From Lachnospiraceae bacterium (GTDB lineage Bacteria > Bacillota > Clostridia > Lachnospirales > Lachnospiraceae), in assembly GCA_017387565.1 (NCBI GenBank), contig JAFOEY010000033.1, positions 1 to 64,000 of the forward strand: a stretch of 64,000 bases of DNA. The letters run 5' to 3'. Of this stretch, positions 35,129 through 43,974 are shown in pieces (position 1 is the first letter of the stretch; each line of letters starts with the position of its first letter). Position numbers and translations under genes: made by a program. The notes beneath the pieces were generated by a model, which saw only the letters and a list, made by a program, of their open reading frames with translations, searched no databases and was not told where the DNA came from.

Positions 35129-35160
35129 GCGTCTGCTTCTATTTTTCTTAAAGCAGACGT
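35129..35160. repeat. GC-rich hairpin in the divergent gap
   Basis: GCGTCTGCTT and AAGCAGACGT pair around a 12-base AT-rich loop. It lies 5' of the C26 gene; T-rich sequence flanks both sides, so it could be a leader attenuator or the terminator of a lost gene. Confidence 0.6.
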
Positions 35161-35257
35161 CTTTGTCTTTCATGTGATACACTATACAATTAATTTTTTT
35201 AATTTGCAACTGTTTTTTGATTCAGTTCATAATAATTTCATATTTTTTATGTCTTTT

Positions 35258-35334
35258 TCGGTTTCAACCGTCTGAAGACGAAGTCTGAGTTTTGAAACCG
35301 GTCATTTAATAATACTTAACACAAATACAAAAAG
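35258..35334 (+). repeat. Long hairpin repeat, copy 4 (apical part only)
   Basis: Only the apex survives: CGGTTTCAACCGTCTGAAGACGAAGTCTGAGTTTTGAAACCG-like stem (two blocks CGGTTTCAA and TTGAAACCG around AGACGAAGTCT), then TCATTTAATAATACTT and a partial outer flank AACACAAATAC. It is upstream of pflB. Same orientation as the other copies. Confidence 0.75.
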
Positions 35335-35450
35335 GATAATTCTTATTTATCTTTCATACTACATTTAGTTACCCTTACACTCTATCTTGTGTTATTTCTA
35401 AAAAGCCTTAAAATACCACTTTTTGTTTGTAAAAAAGTACAACACTTTGC

Positions 35451-35480
35451 TTGACGTATTTTGACCTTATAACCTATAAT
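35451..35480 (+). promoter_or_regulatory. Promoter of the split pfl operon
   Basis: TTGACG (35451-35456), 18-base spacer, TATAAT (35475-35480). No obvious FNR or Rex site is recognisable. Confidence 0.65.
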
Positions 35481-35565
35481 TGAATCATGGGATTAGCATA
35501 ATTTCATGTGCTACTTAAACGGATTTTTCCGTAAAAAAATAATATTTATAGGAGGCATTTCAAAA

Positions 35566-37605
35566 ATGAGACCCGAATGGACAGATTTTGTAACTGGCAA
35601 ATGGGACAAAGAAGTCAATGTCCGTGACTTCATCCAGAGAAACTACACACCTTATGAAGGTGACGAAGCATTCTTAGCTGGCCCTACTCAAAACACAAAG
35701 GACTTATGGAATCAGGTACTTGATTTACAGAAACAGGAGCGTGCAGCTGGCGGTGTTCTTGATATGGATACCAAAGTTGTTTCTACCATTACTTCTCATG
35801 GTCCCGGTTACCTTGATAAGAGCAAAGAAACAATCGTTGGTTTCCAGACTGACAAACCTTTCAAACGTTCTTTACAGCCTTACGGCGGTATCCGTATGGC
35901 AGAGAAAGCTTGCGCAGACAACGGCTACACAGTAGATCCTGAAATCTCAGAGTTTTTCTCTACACACAGAAAAACACACAACGCAGGTGTATTTGATGCA
36001 TATACTCCCGAAATGAGAGCTTGCCGTACAGCTCATATCATCACAGGTCTTCCGGATGCATACGGACGTGGACGTATCATCGGCGACTACAGACGTGTTG
36101 CATTATATGGTATTGACAGACTGATCGAAGACAAAGAAGATCAGAAAGCTTCTACAGGACGTGTTATGACAGATGACGTTATCCGTCTTCGTGAAGAAAT
36201 TTCAGAGCAGATTACTGCATTAAAGATGATGAAACAGATGGCAGCTTCTTACGGATGTGATATCTCTAAACCTGCTGCTAACGTACAGGAAGCTATCCAG
36301 TGGACATACTTCGGATACTTATGTGCAGTTAAAGAACAGAACGGTGCAGCTATGTCTCTTGGACGTACATCTACATTCCTTGATGTTTACGCAGAAAGAG
36401 ATTTAAAGAACGGTACATTCACAGAAGAACAGATTCAGGAATTCGTTGATCACTTCATCATGAAATTACGTTGCGTAAAATTCGCTCGTACACCTGAATA
36501 CAACCAGATTTTTGCCGGTGACCCTGTATGGGTAACAGAATCACTTGGTGGTGTTGGTATCGACGGACGTCCGTTAGTAACAAAGATGTCTTTCCGCTAC
36601 TTAAATACATTAAACAACTTAGGTGCATCTCCTGAACCGAACTTAACAGTTCTTTGGTCAACAAGATTACCGGAAGGCTGGAAGAAATTCTGTGCTAAGA
36701 TGTCTATCAAGACTTCTTCAATCCAGTACGAAAACGATGACTTAATGAGAGTAACACATGGTGATGACTACGGTATCGCTTGCTGTGTATCTTCCATGAG
36801 AATTGGTAAAGAAATGCAGTTCTTCGGCGCACGTGCTAACGTTGCAAAATGTTTGTTATACGCATTAAACGGTGGTATCGACGAAGTAACCAAGAAACAG
36901 GTTGGACCGAAATATCGTCCTGTTACCGGTGATGTTCTTGATTATGATGACGTAATGGAAAAATTCACTGACATGCTTGAATGGCAGGCAGAGGTTTATG
37001 TTAATACTCTGAATATCATCCACTACATGCATGATAAATACTGCTATGAAAGAGCTCAGATGGCATTACATGACAGAGATGTAAGACGTTACTTCGCAAC
37101 AGGTGTTGCCGGTCTTTCAATCGTTGCTGACTCTTTGTCAGCTATCAAATATGCAAAAGTTGAAGTAGTTCGTGATGAAGATGGAATCATCGTTGACTTC
37201 AAGACAACCGGTGACTTCCCCAAATATGGTAATGATGATGACCGTGTTGACTCTATCGCACAGGAAATCGTACACAAATTCATGACAGCTATCAGAAGAC
37301 ATCATGTATACAGAGATGGTTTCCCGACAACATCTATCTTAACCATTACATCTAACGTAACATACGGTAAAGCTACAGGTAACACTCCTGATGGACGTAG
37401 AAAAGGACAGCCTTTCGCTCCCGGTGCTAACCCGATGCACGGCCGTGATACTCATGGTGCAGTTGCTTCCTTATCTTCTGTATCTAAACTTCCTTTCAAC
37501 GATGCACAGGATGGTATTTCCAATACATTTACCATTATCCCCGGTGCTCTTGGAAAAGATGATCAGGTATTCGCAGGAGATATCGAAATCGACTTAAACA
37601 AATAA
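35566..37605 (+). CDS. pflB: Pyruvate formate-lyase catalytic core lacking the glycyl-radical domain
   Basis: 679 residues against about 760 for the E. coli enzyme. All core features are present: pyruvate/CoA-binding sequences, [19 protein letters not shown] with adjacent active-site Cys406-Cys407 (E. coli Cys418/419), and the late segment [18 protein letters not shown]. After about fourteen more residues ([12 protein letters not shown]) the protein stops, just where the radical domain would begin in E. coli. That domain is encoded separately at 37889. Start 35566 is chosen for AGGAGG and homology (MRPEWTDF); an upstream in-frame ATG is not. Codon use is strongly biased, indicating high expression. 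Confidence 0.95.
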   Translation: MRPEWTDFVTGKWDKEVNVRDFIQRNYTPYEGDEAFLAGPTQNTKDLWNQVLDLQKQERAAGGVLDMDTKVVSTITSHGPGYLDKSKETIVGFQTDKPFKRSLQPYGGIRMAEKACADNGYTVDPEISEFFSTHRKTHNAGVFDAYTPEMRACRTAHIITGLPDAYGRGRIIGDYRRVALYGIDRLIEDKEDQKASTGRVMTDDVIRLREEISEQITALKMMKQMAASYGCDISKPAANVQEAIQWTYFGYLCAVKEQNGAAMSLGRTSTFLDVYAERDLKNGTFTEEQIQEFVDHFIMKLRCVKFARTPEYNQIFAGDPVWVTESLGGVGIDGRPLVTKMSFRYLNTLNNLGASPEPNLTVLWSTRLPEGWKKFCAKMSIKTSSIQYENDDLMRVTHGDDYGIACCVSSMRIGKEMQFFGARANVAKCLLYALNGGIDEVTKKQVGPKYRPVTGDVLDYDDVMEKFTDMLEWQAEVYVNTLNIIHYMHDKYCYERAQMALHDRDVRRYFATGVAGLSIVADSLSAIKYAKVEVVRDEDGIIVDFKTTGDFPKYGNDDDRVDSIAQEIVHKFMTAIRRHHVYRDGFPTTSILTITSNVTYGKATGNTPDGRRKGQPFAPGANPMHGRDTHGAVASLSSVSKLPFNDAQDGISNTFTIIPGALGKDDQVFAGDIEIDLNK

Positions 37606-37623
37606 TGAAAAAGGGTGATTGTT

Positions 37624-37824
37624 ATGGACGAAAATGCAATGATTGATGATTTAATCCGTCAGCTTGACGGTGGAATGTCAAAAGAAGTCGGACATGTAAA
37701 TGTGGATGTTAATTCTCTTACAGCCGGCAAAAATGTAGAAACCATGGGATGTGCGGACTGCTCTTCCAATCCTCTTGCATGCAGCGTTCCGACACTTCAC
37801 GAAGGTTTGGATGGCGAAGAATAG
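37624..37824 (+). CDS. Small Cys-rich protein resembling a truncated glycyl-radical domain
   Basis: 66 residues. IDDLIRQLDGGMSKEVGHVN aligns with [20 protein letters not shown] of the radical protein two genes on, including GHVNVDVN versus HHLNVNVL. After this the sequence is replaced by a Cys-rich tail (METMGCADCSSNPLACSVPT), with cysteines at a C-x2-C and further spacing. No RVSGYAV loop exists. I infer a duplicated, diverged radical domain, perhaps a metal- or disulfide-binding accessory. Start 37624 (AAGGGTGA upstream) is preferred to a GTG nine bases earlier. It begins 18 bases after pflB. Confidence 0.75.
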   Translation: MDENAMIDDLIRQLDGGMSKEVGHVNVDVNSLTAGKNVETMGCADCSSNPLACSVPTLHEGLDGEE

Positions 37825-37888
37825 GCCGTTACAAACTTTCCAAACAAAGTAACATTACAAATTATGAATTAATAGGAGGTAATTAATT

Positions 37889-38134
37889 ATGGCAGACGCT
37901 AGTACAGCTCAAGTAGACAACTTAGTAAACTTATTAGATGGTTATGCAACAAAAGGCGGACATCATTTAAATGTTAACGTATTAAACAGAGATACATTAT
38001 TAGATGCACAGAAAAATCCTGAGAACTATCCTCAGTTAACAATCCGTGTATCAGGATATGCTGTTAACTTCATCAAATTAACACCTGAACAGCAGGCAGA
38101 CGTTATCAGCAGAACATTCCATGAATCAATCTAA
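37889..38134 (+). CDS. Stand-alone glycyl-radical subunit of pyruvate formate-lyase
   Basis: 81 residues. The sequence is the C-terminal domain of [35 protein letters not shown] (radical Gly56), and ISRTFHESI at the end. In ordinary PFL this is residues about 685-760 with Gly734. Here it is a separate protein with its own strong AGGAGG site and 64-base spacer. It resembles the rescue protein YfiD/GrcA, but it would be the only source of the radical because the core gene lacks one. It must dock into the core and be charged by PflA. Confidence 0.93.
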   Translation: MADASTAQVDNLVNLLDGYATKGGHHLNVNVLNRDTLLDAQKNPENYPQLTIRVSGYAVNFIKLTPEQQADVISRTFHESI

Positions 38135-38156
38135 TTGATACGTTTATGAATGACGA

Positions 38157-38194
38157 CAACCCTTTGGTTTTTTCCAAAGGGTTGTTTTATTTTA
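38157..38194 (+). terminator. Terminator of the split pfl operon
   Basis: CAACCCTTTGG pairs exactly with CCAAAGGGTTG around a T-rich loop and is followed by a T-run. It separates the three pfl genes from pflA, suggesting pflA is expressed at a lower, separate level. Confidence 0.9.
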
Positions 38195-38338
38195 ATAGGA
38201 ATGTGATATAATGATAAACAGGGGTTATAAATCAGAAATTATTTCTGCTTGCAGGAAAAACGATTTTTATTTTAATTGTGAGAGTTGCTGTAAGCAACGA
38301 AGCAATTCGTACAAGAAATGAAGAAAAGAGGAACGAAT

Positions 38339-39103
38339 ATGAGCGGTAGAATTCATTCATTAGAAAGCTTCGGTACCGTAGACGGTCCCGGCACACGTTT
38401 TGTAGTCTTTGTACAGGGATGTCCCATGCGATGTGCGTATTGCCACAATCCGGATACCTGGTCCATGACAGGCGGTACCATAATGGAGGCTTCCGAGATT
38501 ATTGAGCAATATGAAAGAAATAAGCCATTTTATCAAAATGGAGGAGGTCTTACTGTAACCGGTGGTGAACCTCTGATGCAGATTGACTTTTTAATCGAGC
38601 TTTTTACGCTTTGCAAAGAAAAAGGCATCCATACCTGCATCGACACCTCAGGAATTGCTTATAAGCCTGCCAATACAGAATACAATGCAAAGCTGGATCA
38701 TTTAATGACCATGACAGATCTGGTTATGTTGGATATCAAACATATTGATCCTGAAAAGCATAAAGAATTGACAAAGCAGCCCAATGACGGCATTCTGGCC
38801 TTTGCGGCATACTTAAACGAAAAAAAGGTTGATATGTGGATCAGACACGTTGTTGTTCCGGGAATCACCGATGATGAAGAATATCTTTATAAACTGGGAT
38901 ATTTCATCGGACAATTTACCAACTTAAAGGCTTTGGATGTATTGCCTTACCATGATATGGCAAAAAAGAAATACAAAGAACTGAATATTGATTATGTCTT
39001 AAAAGATGTAAAACCGATGGATAAAAATCTCATACCAGAGAAAAAACAATTTATCTTGAATGGTATCAAAAAACGACGGGAAGAAATGGGAATCTCGAAA
39101 TAA
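38339..39103 (+). CDS. pflA: Pyruvate formate-lyase activating enzyme
   Basis: 254 residues. Radical SAM CxxxCxxC site CPMRCAYC followed by HNPDTW, GGLTVTGGEPLMQIDFL and LVMLDIKHIDPEKHKEL identify PflA. It abstracts hydrogen from the PFL glycine using S-adenosylmethionine and a reduced [4Fe-4S] cluster. Here its target must be the separate 81-residue protein bound to the core. Start 38339 has AGAGGA upstream; a longer reading adds seven codons. A ferredoxin gene 108 bases downstream could be the electron donor. Confidence 0.95.
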   Translation: MSGRIHSLESFGTVDGPGTRFVVFVQGCPMRCAYCHNPDTWSMTGGTIMEASEIIEQYERNKPFYQNGGGLTVTGGEPLMQIDFLIELFTLCKEKGIHTCIDTSGIAYKPANTEYNAKLDHLMTMTDLVMLDIKHIDPEKHKELTKQPNDGILAFAAYLNEKKVDMWIRHVVVPGITDDEEYLYKLGYFIGQFTNLKALDVLPYHDMAKKKYKELNIDYVLKDVKPMDKNLIPEKKQFILNGIKKRREEMGISK

Positions 39104-39210
39104 TACCTCTGTTTTCTATTTTTTTACACTTGTTTTATCAGAGGTAATGTATTAAAATACTTATTGGATAGAGATAAAAATAGTAAAGTCTATTTAAGGA
39201 GGATATCATT

Positions 39211-39381
39211 ATGGCATTCGTAATTAACGATGGTTGTGTAGCTTGTGGTGCTTGTGAAGGCGCTTGCCCCGTTGGAGCAATCAGCATGGGAGACGGCAAA
39301 TTTGAAATCGACGCTTCTAAATGTGTAGATTGTGGTACATGTGCAGGTCAGTGCCCTACAGGTTCTATCGAAGCTGAATAA
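39211..39381 (+). CDS. 2[4Fe-4S] ferredoxin
   Basis: 56 residues, two CxxCxxCxxxCP motifs: CVACGACEGACP and CVDCGTCAGQCP. Clostridial-type low-potential ferredoxin, an electron carrier for fermentation enzymes and, plausibly, for PflA. AAGGAGGATATCATT precedes the ATG. It is followed by a strong terminator. Position after pflA may be a functional link. Confidence 0.95.
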   Translation: MAFVINDGCVACGACEGACPVGAISMGDGKFEIDASKCVDCGTCAGQCPTGSIEAE

Positions 39382-39423
39382 TCATTTTTGATTTGTATGT
39401 GTATAATCTAAAATACACAATTA

Positions 39424-39451
39424 AAAACCTCACCGCATGGTGAGGTTTTTT
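39424..39451 (+). terminator. Terminator of the ferredoxin gene
   Basis: AAAAACCTCACC pairs with GGTGAGGTTTTT around GCAT, ending in six T. Confidence 0.92.
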
Positions 39452-39581
39452 GATGCATTTCTTATATCTCTTTTTATACTTAAATCTCTTATTTGCGTCA
39501 AATTTCCTGTTTGTGCAAAAATTCTCTGTTTTGTAAAATTCTCTACTTATGCTAAAGCCCCTATCACACAAAAAACTATTT

Positions 39582-40943
39582 TTACTCTTCCTGGTTATAA
39601 TATTTCTTTTCCAGATTAGCAAACTTGGTGTAATCCGGCAGCCATGCTAACTTAACAACACCGGTTGGTCCACTTCTCTGCTTTGCAATGTTAATCTCAG
39701 CAATTCCGCGTTCCTTTGAATCCTTGTTATAATAGTCATCACGGTAAATAAACATAACAACATCGGCATCCTGCTCGATTGCCCCTGATTCACGCAAATC
39801 AGACAGCATCGGCCGCTTATCCGGTCTCTGCTCAACCGCACGGCTTAACTGTGACAACGCAATGATAGGAATGTCTAATTCCCTGGCCAAGGATTTCAGT
39901 GAACGGGATATTTCAGATATCTCCTGCTGACGGGATTCCGAAGCCGCCCGATTGGAACCTTTCATCAACTGCAGATAGTCAATAATAATCAGTTTAATAT
40001 CCTTCTCTATTTTATATTTACGGCATTTACTCCGAAGCTCCGATACCGTAAGACTCGGCGGTGCATCGATAATCAGATTGGAATCACCAATCTCTCCTGC
40101 CGATCTGACGAGTTTTTCCCATTCATCATCCGAGAGATTACCGGTTCGGATATTTCCGGAATTTACATTGGATTCTAATGATAATAAACGGTTTACCAGT
40201 TCTACTTCGCCCATTTCCAAACTGAATATGGCAACAGCCATATTTTGACGCAATGCAACATATTCCGCAATATTAAGTACAAAAGCGGTTTTTCCCATAG
40301 CCGGACGCGCTGCAATCAGAACAAGGTTGGAGGCATGTAAACCGGCCAGCTTGTAATCTAAATCCAAAAATCCGGTGGGAACTCCTGTCACATTACCGGA
40401 AGACTGGGAAGCTGCCTCAATCCTTGCCAAAGCCTGCATGACAACTTCATCGATAGGCATATGGGTAGACATCTTTCTGGACTGAAGCAGGTCAAAAACT
40501 TTCTTTTCTGTCTGCTCGAGCAAAACTTTGAAATCCTGTTTGCCTTCATAACAGGAATTTGCGATTTCCTCATTGATTTTAATCAATTTCCGCAATGTGG
40601 ATTTTTCAATCACAATATTACAAAAATCACGAATTAGACTGGAATTGGTATCAGCAACAAGCCCACCTAAATATTCCACATTATTAATCTCATCCGGAAT
40701 TCCTTTTTCTTTCAGTTTGTTTTGTAACGGAATGACATCCGGAACACTTCCTTTGTCATATAACTCCACAATCGCATCAAAAATTATGCCATTCTTTTTT
40801 CCATAGAAGTCCTCTGCTGTTAATAACTCTGTTGCCGTTACAATCGCATCTTTATCCGAAATCATAGCTCCGATAACAGCCTGCTCTGCTTCTAAACTAT
40901 AAGGCATCACTCTTTTTTTAATTTGCTGTTCTTCTGCCGGCAT
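39582..40943 (-). CDS. dnaB: Replicative DNA helicase
   Basis: 453 residues. N-terminal domain (MPYSLEAEQAVIGAMISD), linker, then RecA-like core with Walker A LIAARPAMGKTAFVLNIAE, Walker B IKLIIIDYLQLM and LSQLSRAVEQRPDKRPMLSDL. It unwinds DNA at the replication fork as a hexamer. It lies downstream of rplI, 24 bases after, in the common Firmicute order rpsF-ssb-rpsR ... gdpP-rplI-dnaB. No intein is present. Confidence 0.97.
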   Translation of the reverse strand: MPAEEQQIKKRVMPYSLEAEQAVIGAMISDKDAIVTATELLTAEDFYGKKNGIIFDAIVELYDKGSVPDVIPLQNKLKEKGIPDEINNVEYLGGLVADTNSSLIRDFCNIVIEKSTLRKLIKINEEIANSCYEGKQDFKVLLEQTEKKVFDLLQSRKMSTHMPIDEVVMQALARIEAASQSSGNVTGVPTGFLDLDYKLAGLHASNLVLIAARPAMGKTAFVLNIAEYVALRQNMAVAIFSLEMGEVELVNRLLSLESNVNSGNIRTGNLSDDEWEKLVRSAGEIGDSNLIIDAPPSLTVSELRSKCRKYKIEKDIKLIIIDYLQLMKGSNRAASESRQQEISEISRSLKSLARELDIPIIALSQLSRAVEQRPDKRPMLSDLRESGAIEQDADVVMFIYRDDYYNKDSKERGIAEINIAKQRSGPTGVVKLAWLPDYTKFANLEKKYYNQEE

Positions 40944-40967
40944 AATGTATCTTCCTAACCAATCATC

Positions 40968-41414
40968 TTACTGCTCTACTACCTTCACGCGGATCATCCC
41001 GCTTACCTTAGGATGAAGCTTTACTTTTACTTCATAAGTGCCAAAATTTTTAATCGCTTCAGGTAATACAAGTTTTTTCTTATCAAGTTCTTTTCCAAAC
41101 TGCTCTTTATAGGCAATTGCAATTTCCTTTGATGAAACAGAACCAAAGGCTTTTCCACCCTCTCCGGATTTCATTTTCACCTCAACAATCTGTTCTTCCA
41201 TTTCTTTTGCAAAATCCTTTGCAGCTTGTAACTGCTCTGCAGCAATCTTTTCTTCATTGGCTTTTTGCAGTTTCAAATCATTTAAGTTTTTAGGAGTAGC
41301 CTCTACACCTAATTTCTGGGGAAGGATATAATTTCTGACATATCCGTCACTCTTTTCAATAATATCGCCTTTTTTTCCGATATTTTTTACATCTTGTAAT
41401 AAAATGATCTTCAT
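40968..41414 (-). CDS. rplI: 50S ribosomal protein L9
   Basis: 148 residues. MKIILLQDVKNIGKKGDIIE and VSDGYVRNYILPQ-like (here KSDGYVRNYILPQKLGVEAT) are L9 signatures, followed by the long helix and C-terminal domain (EAIKNFGTYEVKVKLHPKVSG). It stabilises the L1 stalk region and helps frame maintenance. Its ATG is adjacent to the gdpP stop (TAA ATG), so the two are coupled. Confidence 0.97.
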   Translation of the reverse strand: MKIILLQDVKNIGKKGDIIEKSDGYVRNYILPQKLGVEATPKNLNDLKLQKANEEKIAAEQLQAAKDFAKEMEEQIVEVKMKSGEGGKAFGSVSSKEIAIAYKEQFGKELDKKKLVLPEAIKNFGTYEVKVKLHPKVSGMIRVKVVEQ

Positions 41415-43463
41415 TTAAATCTCTCCTTTTTCCATCATAGAAGTCAAGGTCTCTTTTAACGTATCAATGGCCTGTTCTACAGACATATCCTTAAGCTGTG
41501 CCGCAGCAACATTTATATGACCGCCGCCACCAAATCTTTCCATGATAATCTGAACATTTACCTCATCGATACTTCTCGCACTGATATATACCAGATTATT
41601 GTATTCTGTCAAAACAAAGCTTGCCTTGATTTCATTCATATTTAAGAGTTCATTTGCCGCTTGCGCTCCAACAATCGTAGGACTTTGTGAATTGCCGGGA
41701 TCACAAACAGATATCGCAAAGGAATCTTTAAAGATTTCTGCTTTACTGATGGTTTCTGCTTTTACCCGGTAATCAACGGCATCATCCCGAAACATCTTTC
41801 TGACCCTAAGCACATCTGCACCATTTCTTCTTAAATATGCCGCTGCTTCAAATGTTCTGACACCGGCCTTTGACGTAAAATTATTGCTGTCTATGACAAT
41901 TCCACCATATAAGCAATCTGCTTCCGTGCTGTTTAGCCGTAAACCGTCAATATACTGAATAATCTCTGCAACCATTTCACAGGCACTCGAAGCATAGGAT
42001 TCGATATAAGACAAAGTTGCATTTTCAATATATTCTTCTCCCTGTCTGTGATGATCCAATACAACAATGGAGCGACATTGCTTAAGCAACTCCGGGCATT
42101 CGGTAATACTCGGCTTATTCACGTCCACAACCACCAGACAGGTGTTAGAACCTGCATGTTCCATTGCCTGCGCATTACCAATTAAAACCTGCTCTTCCGG
42201 ATCAATATGACTGAGAAAATGCTCAACCATCGGTTTTACTGCAGGTGCAACATCATTTAATACGATATTGACGTTTCTACCCAGGCTCTTTGCAATACAG
42301 TAAATACCCACTGCCGCACCAAAGCTATCCACATCCGACATTCGGTGCCCCATGACGAGAACACGGTCCTTTGTTGAAATCAATTCTCTTAATGCATGAG
42401 CTTTCACACGGGCTTTTACTCGGGTGTTCTTTTCGACACGCTGACTCTTTCCACCATAGTAGCTTACACCGTCTTTCGTCTTGATAACAGCCTGATCACC
42501 GCCACGTCCCAAAGCAAGGTCTATGGCCGTTCGAGCATATTCGTAGTTTTGTGCATAGGAAAGACCACCTACACCGACACCGATACTCAAGGTAACCGAC
42601 ATTTCATTTCCAATATTAACCGTCTTAACTTCTTCAAGTAAATCAAAACGATTTTCCTGCAACATCGAAAGCGACTGCTTGCGAATGATGAAAAAGAATT
42701 TGTCTTTTTCCATCTTGCGTACAATTCCGTCCAAAGATGCAAAATATTTATTTACACGTCTCTCTATCAATGCTGTCAAAAGTGATCTGCGCACCTCTTC
42801 CACACTGTCAAGAGCTTCTTCATAATTATCAAAATACAAAAGTCCGACAGCAAGACTCTGATTATCGATTTCTGTTAATGCTAACTTTAGTGCAGTCTGA
42901 TCAAACAGATACAATGCAATCAGATATCCTTCATATACTCCTTCGGATGTGAAAATATCACTGTTTTGTACCATCTCATCCAAGGGAATCTTTTTCATTT
43001 TGGCATGAAAATCCCGATCTTCATATTGAAAATCCACCTCAGCCTCATCATTTTCCTTGTTGGGAAATTTATCTTTCGATAAGGTCGGAAAAAAGGAATA
43101 TATCGTCTTATTTTCGACTTTAGACTTTTCAATAATCTGGGCAAATGCCCGATTAGCCCAAATGATCTTTCCGCTTTCATCCAGTAGTGCATTCGGCATT
43201 TCCAGATCGCGCAACAGTCGTTTCTGAATCTGTCCGTATTGCGTCGCAAAGCTGACCAACTCATTCATGACAATCGGTCTGTTAAAGTGCTCCATTAACA
43301 AAAATACAATCAGATAAATCAGGGTAAAAGCCGACATCAATATACCGGCCGTAACATCCAGTGTATAAGTAATAATATCTGTTATTGCGAGCAAAACTCC
43401 AAATACCAGAGGCATCTGGAAATATAAGCGCAACCTTCCTTTAAACTTAAGATTTTTGTCCAT
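41415..43463 (-). CDS. gdpP: Cyclic-di-AMP phosphodiesterase GdpP
   Basis: 682 residues. Two N-terminal membrane helices (MPLVFGVLLAITDIITYTLD, LMSAFTLIYLIVFLLMEHF), PAS-like segment (NALLDESGKIIWANRAFAQI), a degenerate GGDEF domain (NEMSVTLSIGVGVGGLSYA), then DHH (VLVMGHRMSDVDSFGAAVGI, VVLDHHRQGEEY) and DHHA1 (FGGGGHINVAAAQ). It hydrolyses c-di-AMP and so tunes potassium and wall homeostasis. Gene order with rplI and dnaB is the standard one in Firmicutes. Confidence 0.96.
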   Translation of the reverse strand: MDKNLKFKGRLRLYFQMPLVFGVLLAITDIITYTLDVTAGILMSAFTLIYLIVFLLMEHFNRPIVMNELVSFATQYGQIQKRLLRDLEMPNALLDESGKIIWANRAFAQIIEKSKVENKTIYSFFPTLSKDKFPNKENDEAEVDFQYEDRDFHAKMKKIPLDEMVQNSDIFTSEGVYEGYLIALYLFDQTALKLALTEIDNQSLAVGLLYFDNYEEALDSVEEVRRSLLTALIERRVNKYFASLDGIVRKMEKDKFFFIIRKQSLSMLQENRFDLLEEVKTVNIGNEMSVTLSIGVGVGGLSYAQNYEYARTAIDLALGRGGDQAVIKTKDGVSYYGGKSQRVEKNTRVKARVKAHALRELISTKDRVLVMGHRMSDVDSFGAAVGIYCIAKSLGRNVNIVLNDVAPAVKPMVEHFLSHIDPEEQVLIGNAQAMEHAGSNTCLVVVDVNKPSITECPELLKQCRSIVVLDHHRQGEEYIENATLSYIESYASSACEMVAEIIQYIDGLRLNSTEADCLYGGIVIDSNNFTSKAGVRTFEAAAYLRRNGADVLRVRKMFRDDAVDYRVKAETISKAEIFKDSFAISVCDPGNSQSPTIVGAQAANELLNMNEIKASFVLTEYNNLVYISARSIDEVNVQIIMERFGGGGHINVAAAQLKDMSVEQAIDTLKETLTSMMEKGEI

Positions 43464-43539
43464 TTAGCTTTGCCTCATTCCGTCTTCAAAAACTATGTAA
43501 GACAGCAATCAAATATATTTTCACAATTACCACACTTAT

Positions 43540-43599
43540 GTAATCAGTACATAATACTTGTAATCGGTACACAATACTTGTAATCGGTACATAATACTG
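43540..43599. repeat. 20-bp direct repeat, three copies
   Basis: GTAATCRGTACAYAATACTT occurs three times in tandem with one or two differences (43540-43559, 43560-43579, 43580-43599). Just upstream of gdpP's start, so it lies in its promoter/leader region. Confidence 0.9.
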
Positions 43600-43769
43600 A
43601 TACTGGTGTTTTTCACAAAACTAGTATACCATTAAACCAAAAATTTTGCACATACTATATATGGTAGTTTTAATACATATCTCATGCAAGCAAAAATTGA
43701 AAGCTGAAAAAATGACTTTATATATTTTTGAAAGCTGAAATACTGCTATATTGCGTAAATTGAAATATT

Positions 43770-43859
43770 TAGTCCCAAAATACGAAATGAAACCGGTTTG
43801 GCATGTCATGCGAAAACAAGATGTAGTCCCAAAACACGGAATAATGTTATTTTGGCATG
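43770..43859. repeat. 36-bp imperfect direct repeat pair
   Basis: TAGTCCCAAAA at each start and TTTGGCATG at each end bracket similar middles (43770-43805; 43824-43859). The centres differ at several bases, so they are old duplications. Confidence 0.75.
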
Positions 43860-43921
43860 ACAAGCCGGAAGAAGTTGTCGGTCCAATTCCAGAAATAATA
43901 ACGAATTGAACCTATACAATA

Positions 43922-43956
43922 AAAAAACACTCCCTAAGTATTATTAGAGAGTGTTT
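43922..43956 (-). terminator. Terminator of the rpsF-ssb-rpsR operon
   Basis: On the minus strand AAACACTCTC and GGGAGTGTTT form a stem around an AT loop followed by seven T. Lies about 20 bases after the rpsR stop. Confidence 0.85.
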
Positions 43957-43974
43957 CAAAATTATAATTTCACA

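Larger units (their letters stand above)
35063..35565. other. Intergenic region before pflB
   Basis: No coding sequence is convincing. It contains a hairpin (35129-35160), a decayed hairpin repeat (35258-35334), and the pfl promoter (35451-35480). The leader between promoter and start is about 85 bases. Confidence 0.6.
43464..43974. other. Repeat-rich noncoding gap between gdpP and rpsR
   Basis: No gene is convincing. Contains three 20-bp direct repeats (43540-43599), two 36-bp repeats (43770-43805 and 43824-43859), paired GAAAGCTGAAA motifs near 43698 and 43728, and a terminator at 43922-43956. An 80-residue minus-strand frame spans the repeats but looks spurious. Confidence 0.6.

Noticed and set aside
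37605-37889. Split pfl as a simple frameshift or assembly error
   Set aside because: Two stops, two separate ribosome sites and an independent 66-residue gene lie between the core and the radical domain, so a single-base error cannot explain it.
39365-39622. Reading frames on both strands between the ferredoxin gene and dnaB
   Set aside because: They overlap the terminator and dnaB's end and have no ribosome site; the segment is AT-rich noncoding.
43621-43863. 80-residue minus-strand reading frame
   Set aside because: It spans the direct repeats, has a composition of an AT-rich noncoding stretch, and no ribosome site or family resemblance.
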